This document shows, in pieces, positions 11,532 through 22,632 of a DNA stretch of 64,000 nt. The notes beneath the pieces are model-generated. The model did not search any database. It had not been told where the DNA came from and saw only the letters and a list, made by a program, of their open reading frames with translations. Numbering within the stretch: position 1 is the stretch's first letter; the number at the start of each line of letters is the position of its first letter. Source of the DNA: Lunularia cruciata (Eukaryota > Streptophyta > Marchantiopsida > Lunulariales > Lunulariaceae); NCBI GenBank assembly GCA_948567375.1, contig OX419758.1:46577473-46641472 (forward strand), read 5' to 3'. A program made the translations under genes and the position numbers.

Positions 11532-12388
11532 ACCTTCTTCAACTCCCATGTGGTAAGATGAGCAAGTCTAGAGCGATTCATGAGTGAATACAAAGCTCTA
11601 AAGCCTGCATTGATTTTCATCTTCACACAAGTAGACCAACTATAGTCATGAGAAAACTCAAGGCCCAAGTACTTATAAGAAGAAACCTGCTCCAATTGCT
11701 ATCCATCAAAAAAGAAAGGTGTGACACCTTTAGAACCCACCACAATCACCTTGGACTTGTCAAGGTTCACCTCCATCTTTGTTTGATTGCAAAAGCAAAG
11801 TAGAGAATCCAATAGCTTCTATAAACTTTGTGGATTTGTAGAGAGAAGCACTACATCATTTGCATAAAGGATTGCATGTATCATCAAAGAGCCAACCTGT
11901 ACACCTGGAGCTCCAGCTTCCATGAGTAGACTCTCTAGATCATCGATGAAGATTCCGAATAGAGGTGGAGATAGAGAGCAGCCTTGGATCACACCCATTG
12001 TGCTAAGGACATCTTGATTGTGAAACTTTCAAAGATGAAAGTTTCACAATCACTTTCTCATAGAGTCTAGCGATAGCACCAATCAGATCAGCTGAAACAC
12101 CCACTTCAATGAGTCTCTCACTTAGAGATTTCCTGAGCACCTTATCAAAGGCCTTCCTGAAATCAATAAAGGCAACATAGAGAGCTCTCCCAAGACCCAT
12201 GGATTTCCACCACAAAACATGGAGTACCAATAGGTGATTCAAAGTACTAAAGCCTGATCTGAAACCAGATTGGCACTAAGCTCAAATTTTGTACTTTTCA
12301 GCCCAAGTGCTCAACCTGGACTCCAAAATGCGACCATACAACTTGGCAAAGACACTACTAACAAGTATGGTACGGTAATTGGTGACAA
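11532..12388 (-). mobile_element. LINE-A ORF2 RT fragment
   Basis: Minus-strand RT from TTWELKK to the KKVVPIHKSG region. It contains FRKAFDKV, YADD-region sequence decayed to NDVV, and the TGA after KHKI (12292-12294). A small local duplication (cttgattgtgaaactttcaa) sits at 12012-12035. The right end is joined to ORF1 of another copy inside gtgacaa. Confidence 0.82.
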
Positions 12389-13219
12389 TTCTTGCAGCCC
12401 TCCATTTTGTGAAGCAATGTTGGTGGCTTGTGCTCCCAATGAAGCAACCTTCTCAGTAGCATCCACCATACCCTTGGTGGAGTCCAACATCAAATTGCTC
12501 CTCTTCTTGAGTTCTTGGATATCTACGGTGATCGAATTCAAAGATTCTTTCACAGTCAAGACATCAGCTCTTACGGTTTGCAAATCTGCCATAAGAGTGT
12601 TCAGGCATTGAGACATAGAGGCAAAAATGCTCTTGAGTTCATTGTGGAAGTCATTTGCTTTTCTATACATTTCAGCAAGCTATTGTTGTTTTGAAGCTAT
12701 CTCAGCAATGTCTTGCATCATTCTGGAAGCTTCCATTCTAAAAGTTCTAACAGATACTATGAGAATGTATCCTCTAGTTCACTCAGACTCTGTGAACACC
12801 AATAGCTCTACACCAAAAATCAACTCCTTTGGACTTGTAAATCAAAAGTTATAAACTTTTGAATTTGAGTTTTTCTTACATGAAAATTTTGAAATCCTAT
12901 AGATTTCAAAAATTCTTAACCTTGGCTAAAGTACTTCAAAATCTACAAGTGATGACTCAATCAAAAGCTCTTGAGAAATACTATCCAATGAACCAAAAAT
13001 GAACTCATTTGAGCTAATAGACATGAAGGTATGGCCTCTAGAGTTCTCTATGGAAAACTTCTAAACCTCATTGAATCACAGAATTCAAATACTCATAACT
13101 TCAAGCACAAATCTTCAAATTCTATGAAATGAATTTCAATCAATAGCTCTTGACAAGATGCTTCTAATGAGTCCAAGATCACCTCATTTAAAGATGTGAG
13201 ACCAAAGTTCCAGCCTCTG
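12389..13219 (-). mobile_element. LINE-A ORF1 N-term and 5' UTR fragment
   Basis: Minus-strand ORF1 N-terminal half (12389 to about 12735, coiled-coil part) plus the three 5' UTR units nearest to it, ending near 13219 where a plus-strand 5' UTR begins. The ORF1 has the same early stop position before LAEM as the copy at 5697-6535. Confidence 0.82.
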
Positions 13220-14424
13220 GTTGCAAAGTAGAGTGGAGGTTCGAAAGTTTGAGAGGAGAGGAGTCCTGAACGTTTGAGAAGCCATATCTCCCTACATACA
13301 TGTCCAAACGTTGCGGTTTTGGTCTCGTTCGAAGCGCCTTGCCAAGACCTTTCCATACCCACCAAGATTGTAACATTCTGAGCTTTGTGCAAAACGTTAT
13401 GAGTGATTGAAATTTCTGACATAGGAGCTAGACTTGAGAGTTTGAATCTTCATCATATGGTGTCCAAATGGAGTGATTTTTGTGGCATTGGAAGCGCCTT
13501 TGGAATCTCTTTCGATTGATACTAGGCCGGCTTGCAGAGCACATATACAAAGAAAGTTATGAAGATTCGAATTCTGCCATCTCTCGGAGATTTTAGGGTT
13601 TGAGCTCAATTTTCAACACCTTGTAACTTTTTCGTTCCATGTCCAAATCTTTCAATCTTGGACTCATTGGAAACAGCTCTGAGAGGGCTTTCTTTTGAAT
13701 TCCTGTTTGCTGAAGTTGGAGTTCTGTGGAAGAAGTTTCGAAATTCATCAATCTGTGTTCTTGTGCGGTTGGTGGTGCTCAAATTTGCAACTTTCAGAGG
13801 CTGGAACTTTGGACTCACATCTTCAAATGAGGTGATCTTGGACTCATTAGAAGCATCTTGTCAAGAGCTATTGATTGAAATTCATTTCATAGAATTTGAA
13901 GCTTTGTGCTTGCAGTTATGAGCATTTGAATTCTGTGATTCAATGAGGTTTAGAAGTTTACCATAGAGAACTCTAGAGGCCATAACTGCATGTCTATTGG
14001 CTCAAATGACTTCATTTTTGATTCATTGGATAGAATTTCTCAAGAGCTTTTGATTGAGTCATCTATTGTAGATTTTAAAGTACTGTAGCCAAGGTTATGA
14101 ATTTTCGAAATGTGTAGGATTTCAAAATCTTCATGTAGGAAAAACTCAAATTCAGAAGTTTGTAACTTTTGATTTACAAGTCCAAAGGAGTTGATTTTTG
14201 GTGTAGAGCTATTGGTGTTCACAGAGTGTGAGTGAACCAGAAGATACATTCTCATAGTATCTGTTAGAAATTTTAGAATGGAAGCTTCCAAGATGATGCA
14301 AGACATTGCTGAGATAGCTTCAAAACAGCAACAGCTTGCTGAAATGTATAGAAAAGCAAATGACTTCCACAAGGAAATCAAGAGCTTTTTTGCCCCCATG
14401 TCTCAATGCATGAACACTCTTATG
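13220..14424 (+). mobile_element. LINE-A 5' UTR and ORF1 start, truncated
   Basis: Plus-strand copy beginning at the 5' terminus (agagtggaggttcgaaag), with the whole 6-unit 5' UTR. ORF1 opens at the ATG 14279 and reads MEASKMMQDIAEIASKQQ up to CMNTLM at 14424, where it is replaced by a short ATG-rich junction (14425-14440) and the 5' end of the next copy. The two copies are thus head-to-tail in the same orientation. Confidence 0.85.
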
Positions 14425-14440
14425 ATGATGATGAAGTGCA

Positions 14441-15496
14441 ATGGGAGTGGAGTGGAGTTTTGAAAGTTTGAGAGGAGAGGAGTCCCGAAAGTTTGAGAAG
14501 CTATATCTCCCTACATACATGTCCAAACGTTGCGATTTTGGTCTCGTTCGAAGCTCCTTGCCAAGACCATTCTATAGCCACCAAGATTGTGTCATTCTAA
14601 GCTTTGAGCGAAACGTTATGAGTGATTGAAATTTCTGACACAGGAGCTAGACTTGAGAGTTCGAATCTTCATCATATGGTGTCCAAATGGAGTGATTTTT
14701 GTGGCATTAGAAGCGCCTTTGGAAGCTCTTTCGATTGATACTACACTGGCTTGCAGAGCACGTACACAAAGAAAGTTATGAAGATTCGAATTCTGCCATC
14801 TCTTGGAGATTTTAGGGTTTGAGCTCAATTTTAAACCCCTTGTAACTTTTTCGTTCCATGTCCAAATCTTTCAATCTTGGACTCATTGGAAAGAGCTGTG
14901 AGAGGGCTTTCTTTTGAACTCCTGGTTGCTGAAGTTGGAAATCTGTGGAAGAAGTTTCGAAATTCATCAATCTGTGTTCTTGTGCGGTTGGTGGTGCTCA
15001 AATCTGCAACTTTCAGAGGCTGGAACTTTGGACTCACATCTTCAAATGAGGTGATCTTGGACTCATTAGAAGCATCTTGTCAAGAGCTATTGATTGAAAT
15101 TCATTTCATAGAGTTTGAAGCTTTGTACTTGCAGTTATCAGCATTTGAATTCTGTGATTCAATGAGGTTTAGAAGTTTACCATAGAGAACTCTAGAGGCC
15201 ATAACTTCATGTCTATTAGCTCAAATGAGTTCATTTTTGATTCATTGGATAGAATTTCTCAAGAGCTTTTGATTGAGTCATCTATTGTAGATTTTAAAGT
15301 ACTGTAGCCAAGGTTATGAATTTTCGAAATGTGTAGGATTTCAAAATTTTCATGTAGGAAAAACTCAAATTCAAAAGTTTGCAACTTTTGATTTACAAGT
15401 CCAAAGGAGTTGATTTTTGGTGTAGAGCTATTGGTGTTCACAGAGTGTGAGTGAACCAGAAGATACATTCTCATAGTATCTGTTAGAAATTTTAGA
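14441..15496 (+). repeat. LINE-A 5' UTR: six ~180-bp degenerate units
   Basis: Best array for measuring the period. The conserved tCCAAAT-like anchor occurs at 14522, 14682, 14861, 15041, 15221 and 15400, giving spacings of 160, 179, 180, 180 and 179 bp. Each unit also carries a gttatgaa-type motif before the anchor and a CATTrGAAaGC / AGAGCTtTtgATTGA block after it. Repeat identity is low, so the array is ancient or under functional constraint. By analogy with mouse L1 5' UTR monomers it may carry the internal promoter; this is inference. Confidence 0.8.
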
Positions 15497-16336
15497 ATGG
15501 AAGCTTCCAAGATAATGCAAGACATTGCTGAGATAGCTTCAAAACAGCAACAGCTTGCTGAAATGTTTAGAAAAGCAAATGACTTCCACAAGGAACTCAA
15601 GAGCTTTTTTGCCCCCATGTCTCAATGCATGAACACTCTTATGGCAGATTTGCAAACCGTAAGAGTTGATGTCTTGACTGTGAAAGAATCTCTGAATTCG
15701 ATCACCGTAGATATCCAAGAACTCAAGAAGAGTAGCAATTTGATGTTAGACTCCACCAAGGGTATGGTGGATGCTACTGAGAAGGTTGCTTCCTTGGGAG
15801 CACAAGCCACCAACATTGCTTCACAAAATGGAGGGCTGCAAGAGATGGTTGACACATTAGAGGTCAAGATGAAGTCATATGCTGAAGCTACGAAGGTGGC
15901 TCAAATCTCTTACTTGCAAGAGCATGAGGTTGAGAAGGAGAACCAATTGGTGAGAATGAAGAACTTGAGGATTTCAGGTTTGCCTGAGATTGAGAAGGAA
16001 GACACCAAGGCCATAGTGTGTGAGTTTATTGCTGATTCTTTGAGAGTCCATGATCCTCAGATTTTGCAAGCATATAGATTCGGACAACAAGGTGCACAAC
16101 CAAGAAGCATTTTGGTGAGGTTTGGCTCAGAAACTCAAAGGAATGCAGTGATGGGGAACAAAGCTATACTAAAGGGGCGGCGTATCTGGTTGGACCCTGA
16201 TCTCACACCTCTCCAATGGCAAGCAAAGAAGGGAGAATTAGCAAAAGTGAAGGAGGCTCAACAAGCAGGTTTTGTTGCATTCTTGAGAGATAATAGAGCT
16301 GTGATTACTCAAAAGAAATTGTCAGCTATTGCATAG
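15497..16336 (+). CDS. LINE ORF1 protein, intact (279 aa)
   Basis: RNA-binding ORF1 protein expected to coat LINE RNA in the cytoplasmic RNP. It starts at the first ATG after the 5' UTR (MEASKIMQDIAEIASKQQ) and ends at the TAG shared with the ORF2 junction. Residues ~1-140 are rich in heptad-like A/L/M/V and K/E/Q and should form a coiled coil. Then come an RRM-like part (KNLRISGLPE near 158-167 as RNP2-like strand; RSILVRFGSE near 207-216) and a CTD-like helical segment (RIWLDPDLTPLQWQAKK, then FLRDNRAVI). This order resembles vertebrate L1 ORF1p (Transposase_22) rather than the zinc-knuckle ORF1 of many plant L1s. I infer the fold from motifs only. Confidence 0.85.
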   Translation: MEASKIMQDIAEIASKQQQLAEMFRKANDFHKELKSFFAPMSQCMNTLMADLQTVRVDVLTVKESLNSITVDIQELKKSSNLMLDSTKGMVDATEKVASLGAQATNIASQNGGLQEMVDTLEVKMKSYAEATKVAQISYLQEHEVEKENQLVRMKNLRISGLPEIEKEDTKAIVCEFIADSLRVHDPQILQAYRFGQQGAQPRSILVRFGSETQRNAVMGNKAILKGRRIWLDPDLTPLQWQAKKGELAKVKEAQQAGFVAFLRDNRAVITQKKLSAIA

Positions 16337-17191
16337 CAATTCCAGAACTTTAGAGTACTGTTTTGGAATGTTCATGGGCTCACACATACCAAGTACTCCA
16401 GCGCTAAGCCTTTGTGGGATGATGCTCATCTGATCAATCTTGTGGAGACATGGGAACATGAAGGAAACATCATTCAAGACATTGAAGGATTCACTCTTGT
16501 TGGTTCAACCTGGAACAAGCGGAGACAACACAAAGGAAGGGGCTTTGGAGGTATTGCTACTTACATCAGATTTGGCTTTGAGAAATCAGTCTCTTTGATA
16601 GGTCAAGATTCAAGTGGACAATACCAATGGCTGAGGATTGGAGGAGTTGCCACACCTTGCTTCATTGCTGTTTGTTACTTTGCCCCATTGACATCACCAA
16701 TCTATTCAAGTGGACTTCTCAACACCATGCAGCCTTTCCATTCCTTGACGAAGGATGTGTTAGAGTTTCAAAGTAAAGGTGCAGTCCTTGTTCTTGGTGA
16801 TTTCAATGCTAGGATCCAAGCCTCTCAGATCCCTGACTTGAGCGACCTTGAGAATGATCCTTTCCACAGCTTGATAGACCATTCCAGTGCTTGGTCACGC
16901 TCTTCCAAAGATCCTATGTCCAATTCCATGAGTGAGCACTTTTTGAGCTTTGGTGCCAATTGTAGCTTGAAGATCTTGAATGGCCTTTCTCAATTTCCAG
17001 AAACTTGTAAAAGTACATGCTTTGCCTCAGGTGGATCAAGCACCATAGATTATATGCTCACTTCAGCTAATGATATCCATCTTGTCTCAGATTTTGCTAT
17101 TTTAGATCCTCAACCAGAATCAGACCATGCACCTCTATCCTGTACCATCCTTTTTCCTTGCCTCAATAGAACCACATTAATGAAACAATGA
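16337..17191 (+). pseudogene. LINE ORF2 endonuclease part, truncated
   Basis: Open from the codon after the ORF1 TAG (16334-16336): QFQNFRVLFWNVHG, VETWE, LGDFNARI, IDYML and SDHAPL are all present, so the APE-type endonuclease core is complete. The frame runs a few codons into the neighbouring tail and stops at 17191; linker, RT and zinc finger are missing. The first in-frame ATG is downstream of two catalytic motifs. Confidence 0.85.
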
Positions 17192-17289
17192 AACAATGAA
17201 ACAATGAAATATAAAGCCCGAAAGACCCAAAGAGTCAAAAGGCTGGAAACACAATACAAAACACATGAAATGTGAGCCTAGGCAAGGGC

Positions 17290-20200
17290 CTAGGGCATCT
17301 GACCAATTTGTAACAAATTGGTCCGATGTAAAGTAACTTCTGTCATGTACTTCCCTAATGCTAAAGCTTCAACCTGTAAGAGAGTTGAGAAGTCACTGCA
17401 AGTAATCTGATGTCTAACTCTAATCTGTATGTAACAAGGGCAATCAACAAACACATGATGCTCATCCTCAACTTTGCTCATAATACACAATTTGCAAAGT
17501 CGCATGGAGTGCTCTATCTGCTGCCAACGTCCTTGTTCTACTTCTAGTCTATGAGAACTAGTTCTATATTGAGCGATAACATGTCTCAATGAAGTAGAAA
17601 TCCTAGCCAAGAGATAATCTTGCTCACAATACACCAACATAGGATTTACAAACTGCTGATAGAACACCATCTTGGTACCGGGTTGCTGCCATAAGCGAAG
17701 TAAAAACTGCTCCTTGATCACCTCTTGAAGTGCAATAGGCTCCAATCTCCAATGTCGCTCAGAAACATTCCACCTTGTGGCCCATGCAATCAGATCTGTA
17801 TACCAACCGACAGATAGAGTGGCACAAAAAGCTTGGTAGGGAAGTCTCTCATGCTCCATGGACCTCACCTTAGTGGCATATGTGATAGCTAAAAACAAAG
17901 CTTCAGCCTCAAGAGGTAAAAATCCTGTTTCAGCAAGCAGCAATACATAAGGAGTTTGAGTCCTCACCCCAAGTTCATCACACAAAAACAATTTCTGAAC
18001 TTTCTCCACCTTTTGCCACCATGTCTTCTTAGTACCTAGACCCCAAATCTGAGCACCATAGAGAACCACCGGCTGCACAAGAGATCTGAACAACACCTTC
18101 TTCAACTCCCATGTGGTGAGGTGAGCAAGTCTACTGCGGTTCATGAGTGAATACAAAGCTCTAAAGCCTGCATTGATTCTCATCTTCACACAAGTAGACC
18201 AACTATAGTCATGAGAAAACTCAAGGCCCAAGTACTTATAAGAAGAAACCTGCTCCAATTGCTATCCATCAAAAAAGAAAGGTGTGACACCTTTAGAACC
18301 CACCACAATCACCTTGGACTTGTCAAGGTTCACCTCCATCTTTGTTTGATTGCAAAAGCAAAGTAGAGAATCCAACAGCTTCTGTAAACTCTGTGGATTT
18401 GTGGAGAGAAGCACTACATCATCTGCATAAAGGAGTGCATGTATCATCAAAGAGCCAACCTGTACACCTGTAGCTCCAGCTTCCATGAGTAGACTCTCTA
18501 GATCATCGATGAAGATTCTGAACAGAGTTGGAGACAGAGAGCAGCCTTGGATCACACCCATTGTGCTAAGGACATCTTGAGAGCTCAAAGATGAAAGTTT
18601 CACAATCACTTTCTCATAGAGTCTAGAGATAGCACCAATCAAATCAGCTGAAACACCCACTTCAATGAGTCTCTCACTTAGAGATTTCCTGAGCACCTTA
18701 TCAAAGGCCTTCCTGAAATCAATAAAGGCAACATAGAGAGCTCTCCCAACCCCCTTGGATTTGCACCACAAAACATGAAGTACCAATAGGTGGTCCAAAG
18801 TACTAAAGCCTAATCTGAAACCAGCTTGGCACTTAGCTCAAATTTTGTGCTTTTCAGCCCAAGTGCTCAACCTTGACTCCAAAATTCGACCAAACAACTT
18901 GGCAAAGACACTACCAACAAGTATGGTACGGTAATTGGTGACAACATCTCTTTGGCCAGACTTGTGAATAGGAACTTCCTTCTTGAAGCACCATCTATCC
19001 GGAAAGCCACACTTGATTGCCTCATTCAAATGAGAAGTGAGTATTGAAATCAGTTGGCTACCGCCCCACTTCAGAAGTTCAACACATAGTCCATCAAGGT
19101 CTTCAGCCTTACCATTGGCCAACTTCTTCAATTGGTACTTGACATCAGCTTCAGAGATGGTGAGAGCAGATCCAAGGCAAGGTGCCATGCTTGGAGCATT
19201 TGGGAAAAAGTACAAATCCTTCACATAGTCACAAGGCTCATTCAGGTCCAGCAATGGAGATGGAGATCTGATGGTTACTTTCTTCCAGAAAGCCTTGGGA
19301 TTGCTCCTCAATTCAGTGCTCAACTCAACTCCTTTGAGTCTTAGAAATGCCCGCTTTTTGCACTTCACCAACTTTCTGTATAAAACAAAAGCTTGATTTT
19401 GTGCAATCTGATCAAGAGATCTATCCATAGCTTTGATCCTTGCCATTTTGCAATCAGCATCATACCATCTATTGCAAGGGAGACCAAGTCTCTTCCTGTG
19501 GGAGCCTCTTGGAAACAAAGAAGTTGATGTAGATTGAAAAAGTTCAATCAATTGATCACTACGTTGTTGAAAATCAGAACTCCACTCCATAGAACTCAAT
19601 TTCTCTTGGATAGCTTGTTGGTACAAGTCTCTCTTGTGAAAATCTAGACGAAGTTTGCCTCTAAAAGCATGGTCTATAGGTAATGTGGTTCTATTGAGGC
19701 AAGGAAAAAGGATGGTATAGGATAGAGGTGCATGGTCTGATTCTGGTTGAGGATCTAAAACAGCAAAATCTGAGACAAGATGGATATCATTAGCTGAAGT
19801 GAGCATATAATCTATGGTGCTTGATCCACCTGAGGCAAAGCATGTGCTTTTACAAGTTTCTGGAAATTGAGAAAGGCCATTCAAGATCTTCAAGCTACAA
19901 TTGGCACCAAAGCTCAAAAAGTGCTCACTCATGGAATTGGACATAGGATCTTTGGAAGAGCGTGACCAAGCACTGGAATGGTCTATCAAGCTGTGGAAAG
20001 GATCATTCTCAAGGTCGCTCAAGTCAGGGATCTGAGAGGCTTGGATCCTAGCATTGAAATCACCAAGAACAAGGACTGCACCTTTACTTTGAAACTCTAA
20101 CACATCCTTCGTCAAGGAATGGAAAGGCTGCATGGTGTTGAGAAGTCCACTTGAATAGATTGGTGATGTCAATGGGGCAAAGTAACAAACAGCAATGAAG

Positions 20201-20523
20201 CAAGGTGTGGCAACTCCTCCAATCCTCAGCCAATGGTATTGTCCACTTGAATCTTGACCTATCAAAGAGACTGATTTCTCAAAGCCAAATCTGACGTAAG
20301 TAGCAATACCTCCAAAGCCCCTTCCTTTGTGTTGTCTCCGCTTGTTCCAGGTTGAACCAACAAGAGTGAATCCTTCAATGTCTTGAATGGTGTTTCCTTC
20401 ATGTTCCCATGTCTCCACAAGATTGATCAGATGAGCATCATCCCACAAAGGCTTAGCGCTGGAGTACTTGGTATGTGTGAGCCCATGAACATTCCAAAAC
20501 AGTACTCTAAAGGTCTGGAATTG
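17290..20523 (-). pseudogene. LINE ORF2 (EN-RT-zf-RVT), two stops
   Basis: Full-length ORF2 (~1077 codons) encoding the endonuclease that nicks the target and the reverse transcriptase that copies the element RNA. Open stretches are 18838-20523, 18262-18798 and 17290-18258. The first break is TGA at 18838-18840, where open copies have CGA. The second is TAG at 18259-18261, where others have CAG. Motif A reads FIDFRKAFDKV, keeping the aromatic residue at the steric-gate position. YADD, GCSLSP and the CX2CX9HX4C zinc finger are all present. The same TAG occurs in the minus fragment at 28637, so those copies share ancestry. Confidence 0.9.
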
Positions 20524-21363
20524 CTATGCAATAGTTGACAATTTCTTTTGAGTAATCACAGCTCTATTATCTCTCAAGAATGCAACAAAACCTGCTTGTT
20601 GAGCCTCCTTCACTTTTGCTAATTCTCCCTTCTTTGCTTGCCATTGGAGAGGTGTGAGATCAGGGTCCAACCAGATACGCCGCCCCTTTAGTATAGCTTT
20701 GTTCCCCATCACTGCATTCCTTTGAGTTTCTAAGCCAAACCTCACCAAAATGCTTCTTGGTTGTGCACCTTGTTGTCCCAATCTATATGCTTGCAAAATC
20801 TGAGGATCATGGACTCTCAAAGAATCAGCAATAAACTCACACACTATGGCCTTGGTGTCTTCCTTCTCAATCTCAGGCAAACCTGAAATCCTCAAGTTCT
20901 TCATTCTCACCAATTGGTTCTCCTTCTCAACCTCATGCTCTTGCAAGTAAGAGATTTGAGCCACCTTCGTAGCTTCAGCATATGACTTCATCTTGACCTC
21001 TAATGTGTCAACCATCTCTTGCAGCCCTCCATTTTGTGAAGCAATGTTGGTGGCTTGTGCTCCCAAGGAAGCAACCTTCTCAGTAGCATCCACCATACCC
21101 TTGGTGGAGTCTAACATCAAATTGCTACTCTTCTTGAGTTCTTGGATATCTACGGTGATCGAATTCAGAGATTCTTTCACAGTCAAGACATCAACTCTTA
21201 CGGTTTGCAAATCTGCCATAAGAGTGTTCATGCATTGAGACATGGGGGCAAAAAAGCTCTTGAGTTCCTTGTGGAAGTCATTTGCTTTTCTATACATTTC
21301 AGCAAGCTGTTGCTGTTTTGAAGCTATCTCAACAATGTCTTGCATCATCTTGGAAGCTTCCAT
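20524..21363 (-). CDS. LINE ORF1 protein, intact (279 aa)
   Basis: Intact ORF1 of the complete minus-strand element. It starts MEASKMMQDIVEIASKQQ and ends LSTIA then TAG, with the same domain order as the ORF1 at 15497 and only a handful of substitutions (for example GLETQ for GSETQ). ORF2 follows in the same frame directly after the TAG. It has its own complete 5' UTR upstream, so it could still be transcribed. Confidence 0.85.
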   Translation of the reverse strand: MEASKMMQDIVEIASKQQQLAEMYRKANDFHKELKSFFAPMSQCMNTLMADLQTVRVDVLTVKESLNSITVDIQELKKSSNLMLDSTKGMVDATEKVASLGAQATNIASQNGGLQEMVDTLEVKMKSYAEATKVAQISYLQEHEVEKENQLVRMKNLRISGLPEIEKEDTKAIVCEFIADSLRVHDPQILQAYRLGQQGAQPRSILVRFGLETQRNAVMGNKAILKGRRIWLDPDLTPLQWQAKKGELAKVKEAQQAGFVAFLRDNRAVITQKKLSTIA

Positions 21364-22446
21364 TCTAAAATTTCTAATAGATACTATGAGAATGTATCCT
21401 CTGGTTCACTCACACTCTGTGAACACCAATAGCTCTACACCAAAAATCAACTCCTTTGGACTTATAAATCAAAAGTTGCAAACTTTTGAATTTGAGTTTT
21501 TCCTACATGAAAATTTTGAAATCCTATAGATTTCAAAAATTCTTAACCTTGGCTACAGTACTTCAAAATCTACAATAGATGACTCAATCAAAAGCTCTTG
21601 AGAAATTCTATCCAATGAATCAAAAATAAACTCATTTGAGCCGATAGACATGAAGTTATGGCCTCTAGAGTTCTCTATGGAAACTTCTAAACCTCATTGA
21701 ATCAAAGAATTCAAATGCTGATAACTGCAAGCACAAAGCTTCAAATTCTATGAAATGAATTTCAATCAATAGCTCTTGACAAGATGCTTCTAATGAGTCC
21801 AAGATCACCTCATTTGAAGATGTGAATCCAAAGTTCCAGCCTCTAAAACTTGCAGATTTGAGCACCACCAACCGCACAAGAACACAGATTGATGAATTTC
21901 GAAACTTCTTCCACAGAACTCCAACTTCAGCAACCAGGAGTTCAAAAGAAAGCCCTCTCATAGCTCTTTCCAATGAGTCCAAGATTGAAAGATTTGGACA
22001 TGGAACCAAAAAGTTACAAGGTGTTGAAAATTGAGTTCAAACCCTAAAATCTCCGAGAGATGGCAGAATTCGAATCTTCATAACTTTCTTTTTGTATGTG
22101 CTCTACAAGCCAGCGTAGTATCAATCGAAAGAGCTTCCAAAGGCGCTTCTAATGCCACAAAAATCACTCCATTTGGACACCATATGATGAAGATTCGAAC
22201 TCTCAAGTCTAGCTCCTGTGTCAGAAATTTCAATCACTCATAACGTTTCGCTCAAATCTTGGTGGCTATGGAAAGGTCAATGACATAATGACACAATCTT
22301 GGTGGCTATGGAAAGGTCTTGGCAAGGTGCTTCGAACGAGACCAAAACCGCAACGTTTGGACATGTATGTAGGGAGATATGGCTTCTCAAACTTTCGGGA
22401 CTCCTCTCCTCTCAAACTTTCGAAACTCCACTCCACTCCACTCCAA
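21364..22446 (-). repeat. LINE-A 5' UTR of the complete minus element
   Basis: Six-unit ~180-bp array in reverse orientation. A short duplication (ttggtggctatggaaaggtc) occurs near 22258-22318. The distal end is the GGAGT-type purine run. No coding capacity beyond recurrent shadow frames. Confidence 0.8.
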
Positions 22447-22471
22447 TCAAACTCTCATGGATAGTTTATCC

Positions 22472-22590
22472 ATGTAACAAGGGCAAACAAACAACACATG
22501 ATGCTCATCCTCAACTTTGCTCATAGTACACAATTTGCAAAGTCGCATGGAGTGCTCTATCTGCTGCCAACGTCCTTGTTCTACTTCTTG
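22472..22590 (-). mobile_element. LINE ORF2 zinc-finger scrap
   Basis: Minus-strand ORF2 sequence spanning the zinc finger (CKLCTMSKVEDEHHVLFVC) to LEVE, with no 3' end. The 25 bp on its left (22447-22471) match nothing else in the window; they include a 7-bp stem around catggat/atccatg. Confidence 0.78.
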
Positions 22591-22593
22591 TTC

Positions 22594-22632
22594 TTTCCAA
22601 GAGGCTCTACTTGATGTAGAGCCTCTTGGAAA
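22594..22632. repeat. Perfect 17-bp foldback at LINE junction
   Basis: Arms 22594-22610 (tttccaagaggctctac) and 22616-22632 are exact reverse complements around the 5-nt loop ttgat. The right arm is resident ORF2 sequence (SLFPRGS codons), and the left arm is an inverted copy of it joined to the zinc-finger scrap. This fits snapback copying at the junction. Confidence 0.85.

Larger units (their letters stand above)
14441..17178 (+). mobile_element. LINE-A 5' half with intact ORF1
   Basis: Plus-strand element with 5' end, full 5' UTR, intact ORF1 (15497-16336) and the endonuclease part of ORF2 to 17178 (LNRTTL). There it is cut by the tail of the minus-strand complete element. The remainder of its ORF2 is not found on the far side of that element, so the junction is not a simple nested insertion. 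Confidence 0.88.
17179..22446 (-). mobile_element. Complete LINE-A element, ~5.27 kb
   Basis: End-to-end minus-strand copy. It has a four-repeat TTTCATTG-type tail (17179-17210), 3' UTR, hairpins, ORF2 (20523 to 17290), ORF1 (21363 to 20524), 5' UTR (21364-22446) and the purine-rich GGAGT run at the 5' terminus (read in reverse as cactccactccactcc). It is one of two complete copies in the window. ORF1 is intact and ORF2 has two stops, both explainable as C-to-T changes. No clear target-site duplication was found. Confidence 0.92.

Noticed and set aside
13397-13818. 70-114 aa frames in the 5' UTR (MSSNPKISERWQ, MSPKFQPLKV types)
   Set aside because: They lie in the ~180-bp repeat array on both strands, vary freely and have no recognisable domain; non-coding 5' UTR explains them.
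14441-15496. CRISPR array or satellite DNA from the ~180-bp periodicity
   Set aside because: Units are highly diverged, without identical repeats or spacers, and always sit upstream of LINE ORF1.
17179-17215. Independent (CAATGAAA)n microsatellite
   Set aside because: It is the LINE tail in reverse orientation, contiguous with the 3' UTR.
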